Part shown: one piece after another, positions 28,330-36,800 of the stretch
How positions within the stretch are numbered: position 1 is the stretch's first letter
How the letters are laid out: every line of letters begins with the position of its first letter
Assembly: GCF_013426915.1 (NCBI RefSeq)
Contig: NZ_AP023183.1
Location: 62,001 to 126,000, forward strand
From: Paraburkholderia sp. PGU19
GTDB taxonomy: Bacteria > Pseudomonadota > Gammaproteobacteria > Burkholderiales > Burkholderiaceae
DNA length: 64,000 bases
Reading direction: 5' to 3'
Translations under genes and position numbers: made by a program
The notes under the pieces: generated by a model
What the model was told of the DNA's origin: nothing
The model's input: the letters and a program-made list of their open reading frames with translations, nothing else
Databases searched by the model: none

Positions 28330-28384
28330 TACTCGAATTGACGCCATTAATTCGTAAACGGTGACGAATTTATTTTGATCTACG
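28330..28384 (-). repeat. Right end of the Tn7-like element
   Basis: Read on the minus strand, the end is CGTAGATCAAAATAAATTCG, matching the left end with few differences. A CGTCAATTCG repeat lies inverted at 28334-28343. Confidence 0.65.
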
Positions 28385-28690
28385 GATGCGCTACGCGCGC
28401 ATTGCCGCTCACAGCTTGCGAGGATATTTGGTCAGCAAGCGGCGGAACCCCGCTTCGATGTCGTAAAGGACTGGGCGGCCGACCCATACACGGCCACGGC
28501 AATGGATCTGGATGCGCCAAAGGGACATCTGGCCGCCCCGGCGGCGAGGGCCGCAGGAGGCGGCTGGCGCGGTCGCCTGGTGGGCATCGCGAGCGAATGG
28601 TCGTCCACGTATCCGGGATATGTGGCCGGTGCAATCGACGCGGCGGACGCGGGTGTGCGCGCGATGATTGAAGCGATGGCAAGAAAATGA
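28382..28690 (+). pseudogene. Flavin amine oxidase, C-terminal fragment
   Basis: The frame reads ALRAHCRSQLARIFGQQAAE, DWAADPYTATAMD and ASEWSSTYPGYVAGAIDAAD before a stop. This is the C-terminal end of flavin monoamine-oxidase-type proteins, including the GY.aGAidA motif that closes over FAD. The rest of the gene is missing: the Tn7-like right end abuts the fragment, and the left flank of the transposon does not contain its N-terminus, so a rearrangement followed the insertion. Confidence 0.7.
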
Positions 28691-28724
28691 CGCGCGGTAC
28701 TGCGCGCAAAGCAGATTTGTCAGG

Positions 28725-28810
28725 ATGAGTTCAATGCCAGAAGTCAAAACAGACACTTTGGCCGCCGTGCCATCGTTATCTCTTTACTCTCACGCAAAGG
28801 GCAATGTCAC
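28725..28810 (+). pseudogene. Gene start truncated by IS6 copy 2
   Basis: A frame beginning MSSMPEVKTDTLAAVP follows the amine-oxidase fragment and is cut after about 28 residues by the IS6 end at 28811. The PSLSLYSHA stretch is faintly like the start of RidA-family proteins, but this is too short to assign. Confidence 0.3.
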
Positions 28811-28864
28811 GGTTCTGGTGCAAATAGGTAAGCCGGTTGAGACACTTCATATAGGCAGGATACC

Positions 28865-29056
28865 TTATCGATTGGACAGAACAGACTTCCATACGGCGGG
28901 CGCAGCGGCATCCTTGAGGCCGAGCTTCGCGAGGTCGAACTGGCCTTTGCGAATTCGATGCGTCAGTTCGATGCCTGAAATCGTGGTCGCGGCGCCCCTG
29001 AACCGTTTGAAACCGAGCATCACATTCGTTCTGGATTTGATGTGGCGATGGTCCTG
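28865..29056 (-). CDS. IS6-family transposase, exon 2
   Basis: These 63 codons plus stop begin [20 protein letters not shown] and end KSVLSNR, matching the C-terminal quarter of copy 1 ([20 protein letters not shown]). The frame is in phase with exon 1 only after exact removal of 29057-31418. It has no start of its own. Confidence 0.92.
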   Translation of the reverse strand, partial: QDHRHIKSRTNVMLGFKRFRGAATTISGIELTHRIRKGQFDLAKLGLKDAAAPAVWKSVLSNR

Positions 29057-29096
29057 GTCGGGTAGCCGTACCGCATTGCTGCGATACGGCCCCCTA

Positions 29097-29131
29097 AGAA
29101 CCGTACGTGCGCCTTTAGGAGCATACGGCTC
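29097..29131 (-). ncRNA. Group II intron domain V
   Basis: The minus-strand hairpin runs from GAGCCGTATGC to GTACGGTTCT, the near-invariant catalytic core of bacterial group II introns. It lies about 40 bp from the 3' splice site and just after the maturase stop, as expected. Confidence 0.88.
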
Positions 29132-29188
29132 AAGCCTCTACAAAGGCATCTGTCGACACCCGGTGGTGAAACTGCTTTTTCAGGCGTA

Positions 29189-30825
29189 TTACGGATTTCT
29201 ACGGCAACTGAGATGGTGCACTTGAAGGTTGCTTGCTGCATCCGTCCCGCCGTCGGTTCGCTTCACAATATGCGTGACATCCCAGCGGGTGTCCATTGTG
29301 ATGGGCTGCCGACAGTTGGAACACATGCCATCTTGCCTTAGCCATACACGGTACAGCTTACGGCGACCTCGCGCTGAGTTCAGCATCTTCTGGCCCCATC
29401 GGGATTCGAAGTACCGCGCCCATTGCGGATCGTGCGGATTGGCGCCCGCCTTGATCTTGACATGCCGTTTTATTGGCGTGTCCGATACCTTCAGCAAGGT
29501 GACCGCTCTTGTCGTGCCATCCTCTTCTTTTTCTGTGGCGGCAAATACCCAGTCCCGGAGACCCTTGGCCTTGAAGTATTTGATTTTTATCCATCGGGCG
29601 CCTTTGTTGGGGTGCCGTCTTGCCGCCCATCGCCATAGCATTGACCAGACCTCGTGATCAACCCGATTGAAGGCTTTCTTGGCGACTGCATGGCTGTGGT
29701 AATTCGCCCATCCTCGCAAAACAGGATTGAGCAGCCTTATCAGGTTCGCCTGTTTAGCCGTCTTGTTGGCCTTGATGATTTCACGGACTTTGTCAAGATG
29801 TGCATTGACGTTCGCTTTCGACGGTTTCATCAAGTGCTTGCCGTTGTACTTGCGAATGTTCCATCCGAGGAAATCAAACCCGTCCTTGATGTGCGTTATC
29901 CTGGTCTTTTCTGGCGACAAGACCAGCCCGCGTTCCGCCAGAAATTCAGTTACTGCCGGCCTGACCTCATGTTCCAGCCACTCTTTCGAATGGCCGGTGA
30001 TAATGAAATCGTCCGCGTAACGCACCATGTTCACTTTCAGTCCTCTCTGCCGGGCTCGCGGGAATCTCTCCGCGAGCATCGCTTCGAGGCCATCAAGCGT
30101 CATGTTGGCTGCCACCGGTGAGATGATTCCCCTTGCGGGGTGCCGGCGTCAGTGGGGAAGAGTTCGTTTTGATACACGTAGCCCGCTTTGAGCCACTTCT
30201 TGAGGATCACCTTGTCCGTAGGGATGTTGGCGATCATCCAGTCGTGGGAAATTTTGTCGAAACAGCCTTGGATGTCGGCCTCTAGCACCCATTCCGCACT
30301 CGCCTTTTTCGCCAGGGAGATGAAGCATTGTCCTCCCGCGTCAGCAGTTGAGCGTTCCGGCCTGAACCCGTAAGAGTTCGGGTCGGCAGTGGTTTCCGCA
30401 ACCGGCTCCAGAGCAAGCAGATGCAACGCTTGCATCGCCCTGCAGCGCATCACGGGTATGCCGAGCGGCCTCGTCTTGCCGTTTTTCTTCGGAATCAACA
30501 CTCTCCGAAGCGGAAGGGGCGAGTAGCCCCGCCTCTTCAACGACGCAATCGCGTTGGCCTTTGCCGCCGGTGTTTTCCACGTTACCTTGTCCACACCGGG
30601 GGTGTTCCTGCCTTTGTTTTCAGTCACCCGCCTGACGGCTAATGCACGGCCGCTGAACGAGTGGGTCAGCAGCCATTGCAGGGCTCTCACCCTGTTATGG
30701 CGACCGGCCTGTACCGCCTTCACCATACGCGACTGCAGCCTACTTACCTGACGTTGAACATCGGCCCAATTGATGCCGTCCCACGTCACGCCAGAAGGTG
30801 CACGCGCCCGTGTTGCTGCACTCAT
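29189..30825 (-). pseudogene. ltrA: Group II intron reverse transcriptase/maturase, frameshifted
   Basis: The N-terminal frame (start 30825, AAGGA upstream) has RT blocks including RVLIPKKNGKTRPLGIP, SYGFRPERS and VLEADIQGCFDKISH, and reaches GTPQG. The next frame (from about 30115) continues with VAANMTLDG, the catalytic YADD in NMVRYADDFIITG, the maturase thumb and a C-terminal HNH (CSNC...HIVKRTDGGTD...HHLSC). The switch lies in a four-C run at 30129-30132; a fifth C would restore GTPQGGIISP. As written, the RT is broken, so splicing would need a maturase in trans. Confidence 0.9.
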
Positions 30826-31418
30826 TTGCTTTCCTTCCGTATAGATGGTTCTGCAAACTCTCTGGTGAGGAGAGACCACGAGGAAGTCTGCCCGCTTTCG
30901 CGTCGGGTGATGTTGCAACCCGTATCCCGTCCATTACAGCCGGGCTTTCGCTTTTTCCCCGATCCTGTGCCCGCACCGCCATGGGCAGACTTCGCAGCCT
31001 GCTGTCCCCGAAGGGAGCGATACGGGGTTTCCACGTTCCGCTTATGGAAGTACGCCGGGTTAGGTGCCTGCTCTGGGCCGGAAGGTATATGGGTCACGAA
31101 CGCGTAATCGAGAAACGCTGTTCCCACCTCCAGTACCGTTTTGGTTCGAGCGTATTAGCCATTTCCGCTCGTTCAACATAACGACCCTATTGCAGATTCA
31201 AATGTTTTCACCATACCGACTATCTGGCACTCATCCGGCTTATGGCTGCCAGAAGGGTACGCCTCTCGCGATTGATACCCCGCGCCTTGCGGCGCTTCGT
31301 TACGTTGTCAGAGCCGCTCTTGATTCAGGCTCCTAGATTCACCGGGTGACACCAGTGGTTCACTCCTTCTATACGGCGAGAAGGGCGAACAACTTCTGTA
31401 AGCGACTTCGTGTCGCAC

Positions 31419-31946
31419 CTCGATCACGTTGTTCAGATATTTCGACGACCGGACCTTCGTGTCTTCAGGCAGCAGACCATCGGTCTTCATCTCGCGCACC
31501 GCGCGGTGCGAGGCAGCATAGCCGTCGAGCGTGATGGTCTCCGGCGGCTGGCCCTGATGCGTGATGGCCTTGCTGAAGAATGCTTTGGCGGCGGCCACGT
31601 CGCGCCTCGCCCTGAGAATGAAGTCCACCGTCTGGCCAGTCCGATCCACTGCACGGTACAGGTAGACCCACCTGCCACGAATCTTCAGATAGGTCTCGTC
31701 GACGCGCCACGAACGACCCGCGGGTGTAGCAAAGCGATTCCAGCGTTTGACGAACTCAGGCGTATAACGTTTCACCCAGCGCAGAATCGTCGTGTGAGCC
31801 AGCGACAAACCCCGTTCGGCCATCATCTCGACCAGATCGCGCAGGCTGAGCTTGTAGCGCAGGTACCAGCGAACACACAGAATGATCACATCGCGGTCAA
31901 AATGACGGCCCGCGAACAGTTCCTCCAGACTCTTCAGCTTGCTCAT
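31419..31946 (-). CDS. IS6-family transposase, exon 1
   Basis: The first 176 codons of an IS6/IS26-type transposase have the HTH region, [12 protein letters not shown] and [12 protein letters not shown], and end exactly at KYLNNVIE, whose Glu is the third catalytic residue. The group II intron begins with the next base. Exon 2 at 28865-29056 continues QDHRHIKSR. Joined, the 720-bp gene encodes 239 residues, the same length as copy 1 at 4985-5704. Without splicing, translation reads into the intron and the protein is truncated (stop near 31308). Confidence 0.92.
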
Positions 31947-32014
31947 CGGCGGTTCTCAATTCGTTCAGACCGACACCTTAACCGATTCGCCCCCGCGCTA
32001 TTTGCACCAGAGCC

Positions 32015-32390
32015 GACGATCAAGGACGCCCTGAATGCCGCATGAGTGGGCCGGTGTGCGTAACATCCGATCGACAGCGTTACCTGATCAGATCGCTTGT
32101 TGACGCAACAACCTGACAAGGCATAACCTGCCGTTGTTTTTGTATGTTCGGATTGATAGACAGTACGTTGTAATGTAACGTTCAAGGTCCAGAAGTTATA
32201 GCGGTGATCCCTGACTTTTGGTGCGTGTTGAGGCCCACCGTCCCGACAGGACGCTGGGCTTTTTTTCGAGCCCGACGTGTAGAAGTGATGGCGGATTGCG
32301 CTGCCGAAGGTTGTGCGCGTTACCCATAGGTGAACGCGATACGTTCGACTTTCCCGCACCCCAACGACGGTTCTCACCCGTCACAGCGCT
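32015..32390. other. Stretch right of IS6 copy 2 without a recognised gene
   Basis: No coding frame with a recognisable domain was found on either strand. The notable element is a strong terminator-like hairpin at 32233-32266, listed separately. Confidence 0.4.
32233..32266 (+). terminator. Intrinsic terminator
   Basis: GCCCACCGTCC (32233-32243) pairs with GGACGCTGGGC (32249-32259) with one mismatch across a CGACA loop, followed by seven T. The plus-strand gene it once served is not recognisable; it may have been lost when the IS6 element arrived. Confidence 0.75.
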
Positions 32391-32723
32391 TCAGTGTGAA
32401 GCCAGATAGCCTTGCGTTTCCGACGGGAGCGCCGTCGCGCCCTGTGCTACCTCCACGACAGGGGCGAAATCCAAAGTCTGAAATGCAGCAGTGTCAGCGC
32501 CCGCGATCGGACGTTTGTGCATGGCCCGGCTCAGGATGTGGGTCGCGAGCCGATAAAAGAGTTCGAGCTGCCCTGCATCCGATGCATGAGGTGGCAGGTC
32601 GAAAGCCTCCTCGAGCACCCGGCGTGGGATATGAAAACGTTGAAGTCCGCGAATTACGCGAACCTGGAACACGACCCCATCGCCGTTGTGAGGGATCGCT
32701 GCCCAAACCAGCGCGCTGCCCAT
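32391..32723 (-). CDS. Small DUF1488-like protein
   Basis: About 110 residues. VVFQVRVIRGLQRFHIPRRV is followed by LEEAFDLPPHASDAGQLELF and a helix YRLATHILSRAMHKR. This resembles the layout of DUF1488-type proteins (beta strands, LE..F.L...sda motif, then an Ile/Ala helix). The family has no established function. The start could also be 32747. A clearer family member lies nearby at 33087. Confidence 0.5.
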   Translation of the reverse strand: MGSALVWAAIPHNGDGVVFQVRVIRGLQRFHIPRRVLEEAFDLPPHASDAGQLELFYRLATHILSRAMHKRPIAGADTAAFQTLDFAPVVEVAQGATALPSETQGYLASH

Positions 32724-33086
32724 GAGATGCCCCCTGTTTGCCTGCAAACCTGATTCAAGGCTCGATGTCCTATGGTGGCACTCAAAAAATACATTTCAAA
32801 AATGCGACCATTGGACTTTGACATTTTCGCCACACGAGGTTTGTGGGCTGTGACTGTCACGACGGCGACTGTGTAAAAACAGCCATCTGCAAGGCGATGC
32901 GACCGAAGTCATGAGGCCGGAACCGGGCCTTACCGGGACGGCTGACGACCCGTTCCCCCTCACGAACTGGCGAGGCGTATCCGGGCGTGCTAACCATTTC
33001 GCGTCAGCGACAATCCTCAATGGCGGGAGAGATGGTTCGGTATGCTGATCGTGGTCATCGGGATTGCCGGACCTGTGGTGAAGTCG
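32724..33086. other. Intergenic stretch without a recognised gene
   Basis: About 360 bp between the two DUF1488-like genes. No domain-bearing frame or clear regulatory element was seen. Confidence 0.35.
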
Positions 33087-33356
33087 TCAGGGACGCGCGA
33101 AATCGTCCGGCGTCAGTTCCAGGCGCGTGGCCGGATGGGCGAGCAGCCTGCGCTCGGCAATCGCGCGGATGCGCCCGTACCCATCGCGGAAGGTCTTCAG
33201 GATGCGGGCGTCGCTGGCCCGGGGTTCGAGCCAGAAATACGCTTCCAGTGTCGCGATCGTGATCACGCATTCAACCGGGCCGTTCGGGCGCACGAGGCCA
33301 AACGCCACGCCGCGGTGGTCGGCAAGCACCTGGGGTTCGAGTTCAACAGTTTCCAT
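33087..33356 (-). CDS. DUF1488-family protein
   Basis: An 89-residue protein with VAFGLVRPNGPVECVITIAT (beta strands), the LEAYFWLEPRASDARIL segment, the FRDGYGRIRAIAERRLLAHP helix and a final LTPDDF, matching the DUF1488 pattern. Function is unknown. Such small genes are common on Burkholderia accessory DNA. It follows the broken recombinase on the same strand. Confidence 0.65.
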   Translation of the reverse strand: METVELEPQVLADHRGVAFGLVRPNGPVECVITIATLEAYFWLEPRASDARILKTFRDGYGRIRAIAERRLLAHPATRLELTPDDFARP

Positions 33357-33510
33357 GGGCGGTCAGGCAGTCAATGCTTCGGGGCGCGTCACACGGATTC
33401 TTGCATACGCGATGCGGTTTGAATATCGGATCGTACCGGGTGCCCTGTATAACGGACACGTGAGGTCGAACGTTGACCGGTCTGCGGCATGAATCCGGGC
33501 AGGGCAGGCG

Positions 33511-34748
33511 TCACCAGTCGATGCGATGCTTCTCGTCGGTCTCGTGATGGCGGCGATCGTCGTCGACGTGCAGGTAAAGGCTCGTCGTGGTCAGCGACGC
33601 GTGACCGAGGTTGTCGCGCACCAGGCGCAGATCGACCTGATTGTCGGCCATGTGCGAACCGGCGCTGTGCCGCAGCCAGTGCGCCGAGGCCTGCCCGAGC
33701 AGGTCCGCGCGTGCCGTAAAGGCCTCGCCACGTTCGCGCAGCCGCCCGGCGGCGCCGGCAAACACGTCCTTGACGATCGTGTGCAGCGCGGCCCGGGTCA
33801 GCGGCCGGTGTGACGGCCCTTCCGTCTTCGTCCGGCCCGGTTCCGCTGTGCTTCCCGCAGTGCTTCCCGCGGTGCTTCCGATCGGCAGGACGAGCGGCGT
33901 CGTCTCGTTGGGTGAGGGCAGGGCCGTCATCCCCAGGTGCTGGCGGTAGCGCGACAGTTCCGTCATCAGATCGCGTGTTGCCGGCACGAGCCGTTCCCGG
34001 TCGCCCTTGCCATGCACGGTGAGCCACCAGCGCATCGTGCCGTCGGCGTCGCGCCGCACGAAGAACTGCCCCATCGGGTTGCCGCCGACTTCGGCGATGC
34101 GCAGGCCGCCCAGATACAGCAGTGTGAAGAGCCACCGCACGCGGTGGTAGTGCGCGCGGTCCCGGGCGGTCTGCTGCGGCATCGACGCAATGAAGTCCTT
34201 GACCTCCTGCCACAGGCCGGGCTCCAGATAGCGGGTGATGCGCGGGGTGGCTTTCGGCGTGCGCTGGCGCGAGAGCGCGAGCGGGTTGCCGGTGAGATAG
34301 CCGGCCTGCACCAGCCACGAAAACAGCACATTCAGGATTACCATCGCCTGGCGGACGCTGGCGGGCGACAGCGGGCCGTGAAACGGCCGCCAGCGCGCGT
34401 CGCCGCGCCGGATGCTTGCGGCCGCCGCCCGCGCCCGCGTTGGCAATCCAGGTGGCGGCGGGCTGCGGATCGGCGAGGAAGCGCTGGTAGCGCAGACAGT
34501 CCTCGTGGGTGAGGGACGAGAGCGGCTTGCCCAGCTGCACGAGCGACCACAGCAGCAGCCGTTCGGCCTCCTTGCGATAGTTGTCGAAGGTGGTCTGTTT
34601 GTCGGCGAACCGTGCGAGCCACGCGCGGATCGCCTCGAGATCGTTCGCCGCGGCGAGCTGCGCGACGCCGCCCGTGGCGCGGTTGGTCCCGGCGTGACCG
34701 TCGAGTGCGGCCGGGATCACGAGCCTTTCCAGCGGGGCGGGGTGCAGC
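33511..34748 (-). pseudogene. Tyrosine recombinase, N-terminally truncated and frameshifted
   Basis: The C-terminal catalytic domain (to 33511) has Arg in LGGLRIAEV, HWLRHSAGSHM, and LGHASLTTTSLYLHV with the Tyr. The N-terminal SAM-like domain (LAAANDLEAIRAWLARFADK, then LLLWSLVQLGKPLSSLTHED) is in another frame; the switch lies near 34400-34440 on the minus strand, apparently one missing base. Upstream codons (RLHPAPLERLVIPAALDG) run straight into the Tn7-like relic end at 34749, so the first part of the gene is lost. A tandem GSTA repeat lies in the insert near 33845-33885. Confidence 0.82.
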
Positions 34749-34845
34749 CGTCGATCGAAATAATTCTGTCAATCAAGAATCCCGCTAAAGGCAAGCCGTA
34801 TAAGCTAGCGTGAGTTTTGATTGACGATTTTATTGGCACTCGCAA

Positions 34846-36414
34846 GAGAGTGTGCAGAAGTTGGGGAGGCTCCAAAGGGGGCCGTTCGGTGGCGGCGCCA
34901 GTTTCACTTCAGGTAGGCTTACCAGTCTCGCAACGGTGGGAGCTAGCCATGCGGTTGATCATCGAAGCAAGGTTGGTCGACGGAGACAGTGACACAGTCG
35001 AGGAGGGCGACGGAGTTCTGGCCGTCGTTGAGCGCCCTGATTGCAGTATTGCTGAACTGGGCTTGTCTCTCGCGGAAGGGCGTTCGCTGCTGGCGAAGGT
35101 GCGGATCGAACTTGTTTCGAAACAGGTGCGGCGATGGCTCGCAGGCCAGACTCATTGTGAGAGCTGCGGTGCGGCCTTGTGGCATAAAGACAGCCGCTCG
35201 ACCGTGCTGCGCACCGTCTACGGCAAAGTGACGCTGAAGAGTCCGCGGCTGTGGTCTTGCGCGTGCCAAGAGACTGCGCAGATGAAGCAGCGTGTGATCC
35301 ACCCCTTGTCGAAGGCGCTGGCCAGGCGCGTCACCCCGGAGCTGGAATATCTGCAGGCGAAGTGGGCAGCTCATTTGCCCTACCGGCAGGCGACGAATAT
35401 GCTCAAGGAAGTGCTACCGCTGGACAACGGCATCTCGTCGAGTGGCATCCGAGATCGGATTCTTGACCTTGGAAAACAGCTCGACGCTGAAATCGAGCGT
35501 GACATTGCGCAGCTGCCCCAGTCTGTCGCAGACGGACAGGTTCGCGAGTGCAGTCATGTCGCCGCCGTGAGGGTCGACTCGGCGTGGCTGCGCAATTGCG
35601 ACCCCGGGGCAGACCCGGGCCGTCACGTGAACATCGTCGCGGGACGGGCGACGTTCACCGACGGTCCCCCAAAACTGTATGCCTATGTGCACAAGGAAGT
35701 GACCTCGGCCGCAGCGCGACTCGATCAGTTCCTCAGCAGGAACGGTGTGGCGAGCGATGAACGCGTGACTGTGATCAGCGACGACGCCGGTGAGTTTGGG
35801 AAGACCGTCGAAGGCAGCCGGCTGGCTCGCGGGCGGATCCTCGACTGGTTTCACATCGCGATGAAGTTCAGGGCGGCGGAGCGTTCCGTATTCGGATCGA
35901 CTCGATGGAACGCGAATCGGTGGACACCGAGATCATCCACGCCAAATGGCTGGTCTGGCATGGAAAGGGCCGCAAGGCGTTGGAGCGGATCAAGGCACTG
36001 GACAGTCAGCTGCTGGCAAGACCGGGATACGAATTCAATACATTGTGGTGGAATCTGAACACTGTCTCCAATTACCTGGAGAAGAACGCGGGCACGTTGG
36101 TCAACTACGGCGCCCGATATCGCAAGGGCCTGCCGATCAGCAGCAGCATCGCCGAGTCCGCGGTGAACCAGGTCGTCAGCTGCCGTATGGCCAAGAAGCG
36201 ACAGATGCGCTGGACAGACGAAGGGGCACATTGCATGGCACAGGTCAGGGTTGCGGTGTTGAACGGGGAATTCTCACCCCGTCGCATCTCGACATTCAGG
36301 ACTGCCGACAGCGGTTACGGCAAATGCACCGGGCCAATGGACGCGACAGACCGAGCAGTCATGCAGTAAGTTCTGAAATCCTAACGAATCTCTCCCCAAC
36401 TTTTGCATGCTCTC
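34846..36414 (+). mobile_element. ISKra4-family element
   Basis: Inverted ends GAGAGTGTGCAGAAGTTGGG (34846) and, inverted, GAGAGCATGCAAAAGTTGGG (ending 36414) bound 1569 bp holding one transposase gene. It sits inside the Tn7-like relic, between its left end and the tnsA fragment. Confidence 0.85.
34949..36369 (+). pseudogene. ISKra4-family transposase, frameshifted
   Basis: The first frame (start 34949 after GGGAG) has the zinc-finger-like CESCGAALWHKDSR...RLWSCAC, HLPYRQATNMLKEVLP, VRVDSAWLRN and ISDDAGEF segments and reaches DWFHIAMKFRAAERSVF. The frame then changes near 35893, and RIDSMERESVDTEIIHAKWL continues in the other frame to 36369, including SSSIAESAVNQVVSCRM with the Glu. One extra base would restore a family-length protein of about 470 residues. 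Confidence 0.88.
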
Positions 36415-36419
36415 ATCTA

Positions 36420-36800
36420 CGCGTGACGCTCTATCGACATGCCGCGCTTCAGCAATGGGTGTTGCTTGAGGCGAGCCCGACGGTAGAGGCGTTGTGCGAA
36501 AGCCCCGGGTTTGTCATCATCGGCGGACAGCAACTCCTTGCGGACTTCTGGGTACGTTATGCTGATCGACATGAGTTAGGTATCCGTAGTGAAATAATGA
36601 CTGATGATGATGCGATATCGGAAGCCGTCGGCACGCTGGATATGCGGGGATTGTCTATCCGGCGTGTCGAGCCGGCCGAGCTAAGCGGCCCATCGTTGCC
36701 TGAACGACTGATCGCGTACGAGACTCATTTTCTCGGCGCCCAGCTCGTCAAACTGAAGCCTGCCTCAAGCTCTGCTAGAAGCGATGCCGGATGCCAATAA
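36420..36800 (+). pseudogene. TnsA-like fragment
   Basis: The frame RVTLYRHAALQQWVLLEASP, then CESPGFVIIGGQQLLADFWV and RRVEPAELS, aligns with the intact TnsA at 23891 (LTFYRRCAFDQWILIETDP, QLADFWV, VNPADL). The N-terminal 30 residues are lost at the ISKra4 side, and the C-terminus diverges before the stop at 36800, which overlaps the convergent porin stop. Confidence 0.78.

Larger units (their letters stand above)
23704..28384 (+). mobile_element. Tn7-like transposon, cargo-free (tnsA-tnsB-tnsC-tniQ)
   Basis: Imperfect inverted ends share CGTMGATCAAAATAA (left from 23704, right ending near 28384). They enclose four overlapping or adjacent plus-strand transposition genes and nothing else recognisable. 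Internal CGTCAATTCG repeats sit near both ends. The five bases outside the ends do not match, so no target duplication is visible. The right end abuts a C-terminal fragment of an amine-oxidase gene. End coordinates may be off by a few bases. Confidence 0.82.
29057..31418 (-). mobile_element. Group II intron in IS6 transposase
   Basis: The intron starts GTGCGACACGAAG at 31418 and ends CTACCCGAC at 29057 on the minus strand, fitting the GTGYG...AY consensus. It encodes a reverse transcriptase/maturase with a C-terminal HNH region and carries a domain V hairpin at 29097-29131, followed by a domain VI-like hairpin with a GCAA loop (about 29065-29092). Both boundaries are fixed by the host transposase reading frame. 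Confidence 0.92.
28811..32014 (-). mobile_element. IS6-family element, copy 2, interrupted by a group II intron
   Basis: The ends read GGTTCTGGTGCAAATAG at 28811 and, inverted, GGCTCTGGTGCAAATAG ending at 32014. The span is 3204 bp; without the 2362-bp intron the element would be 842 bp, a normal IS6 length. No 8-bp target duplication is visible. Confidence 0.88.
34749..36800 (+). mobile_element. Relic of a second Tn7-like element
   Basis: 34749-34845 matches the first 97 bp of the intact element at 23704-23800 with about a dozen and a half differences, both ending ATTTTATTGGCACTCGCAA. After the ISKra4 insertion, 36420 onward encodes a TnsA-like fragment. About 170 bp between the end and the tnsA codons are missing, and nothing of tnsB, tnsC, tniQ or the right end remains. 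It inserted into the tyrosine recombinase gene. Confidence 0.78.

Noticed and set aside
23704..28384. CRISPR-associated transposon
   Set aside because: No cas gene or repeat-spacer array accompanies the Tn7-like genes in this window.
33845..33885. Short tandem repeats that could suggest a CRISPR-like or minisatellite array
   Set aside because: They are 12-bp in-frame repeats coding for GSTA inside the recombinase, with no spacers.
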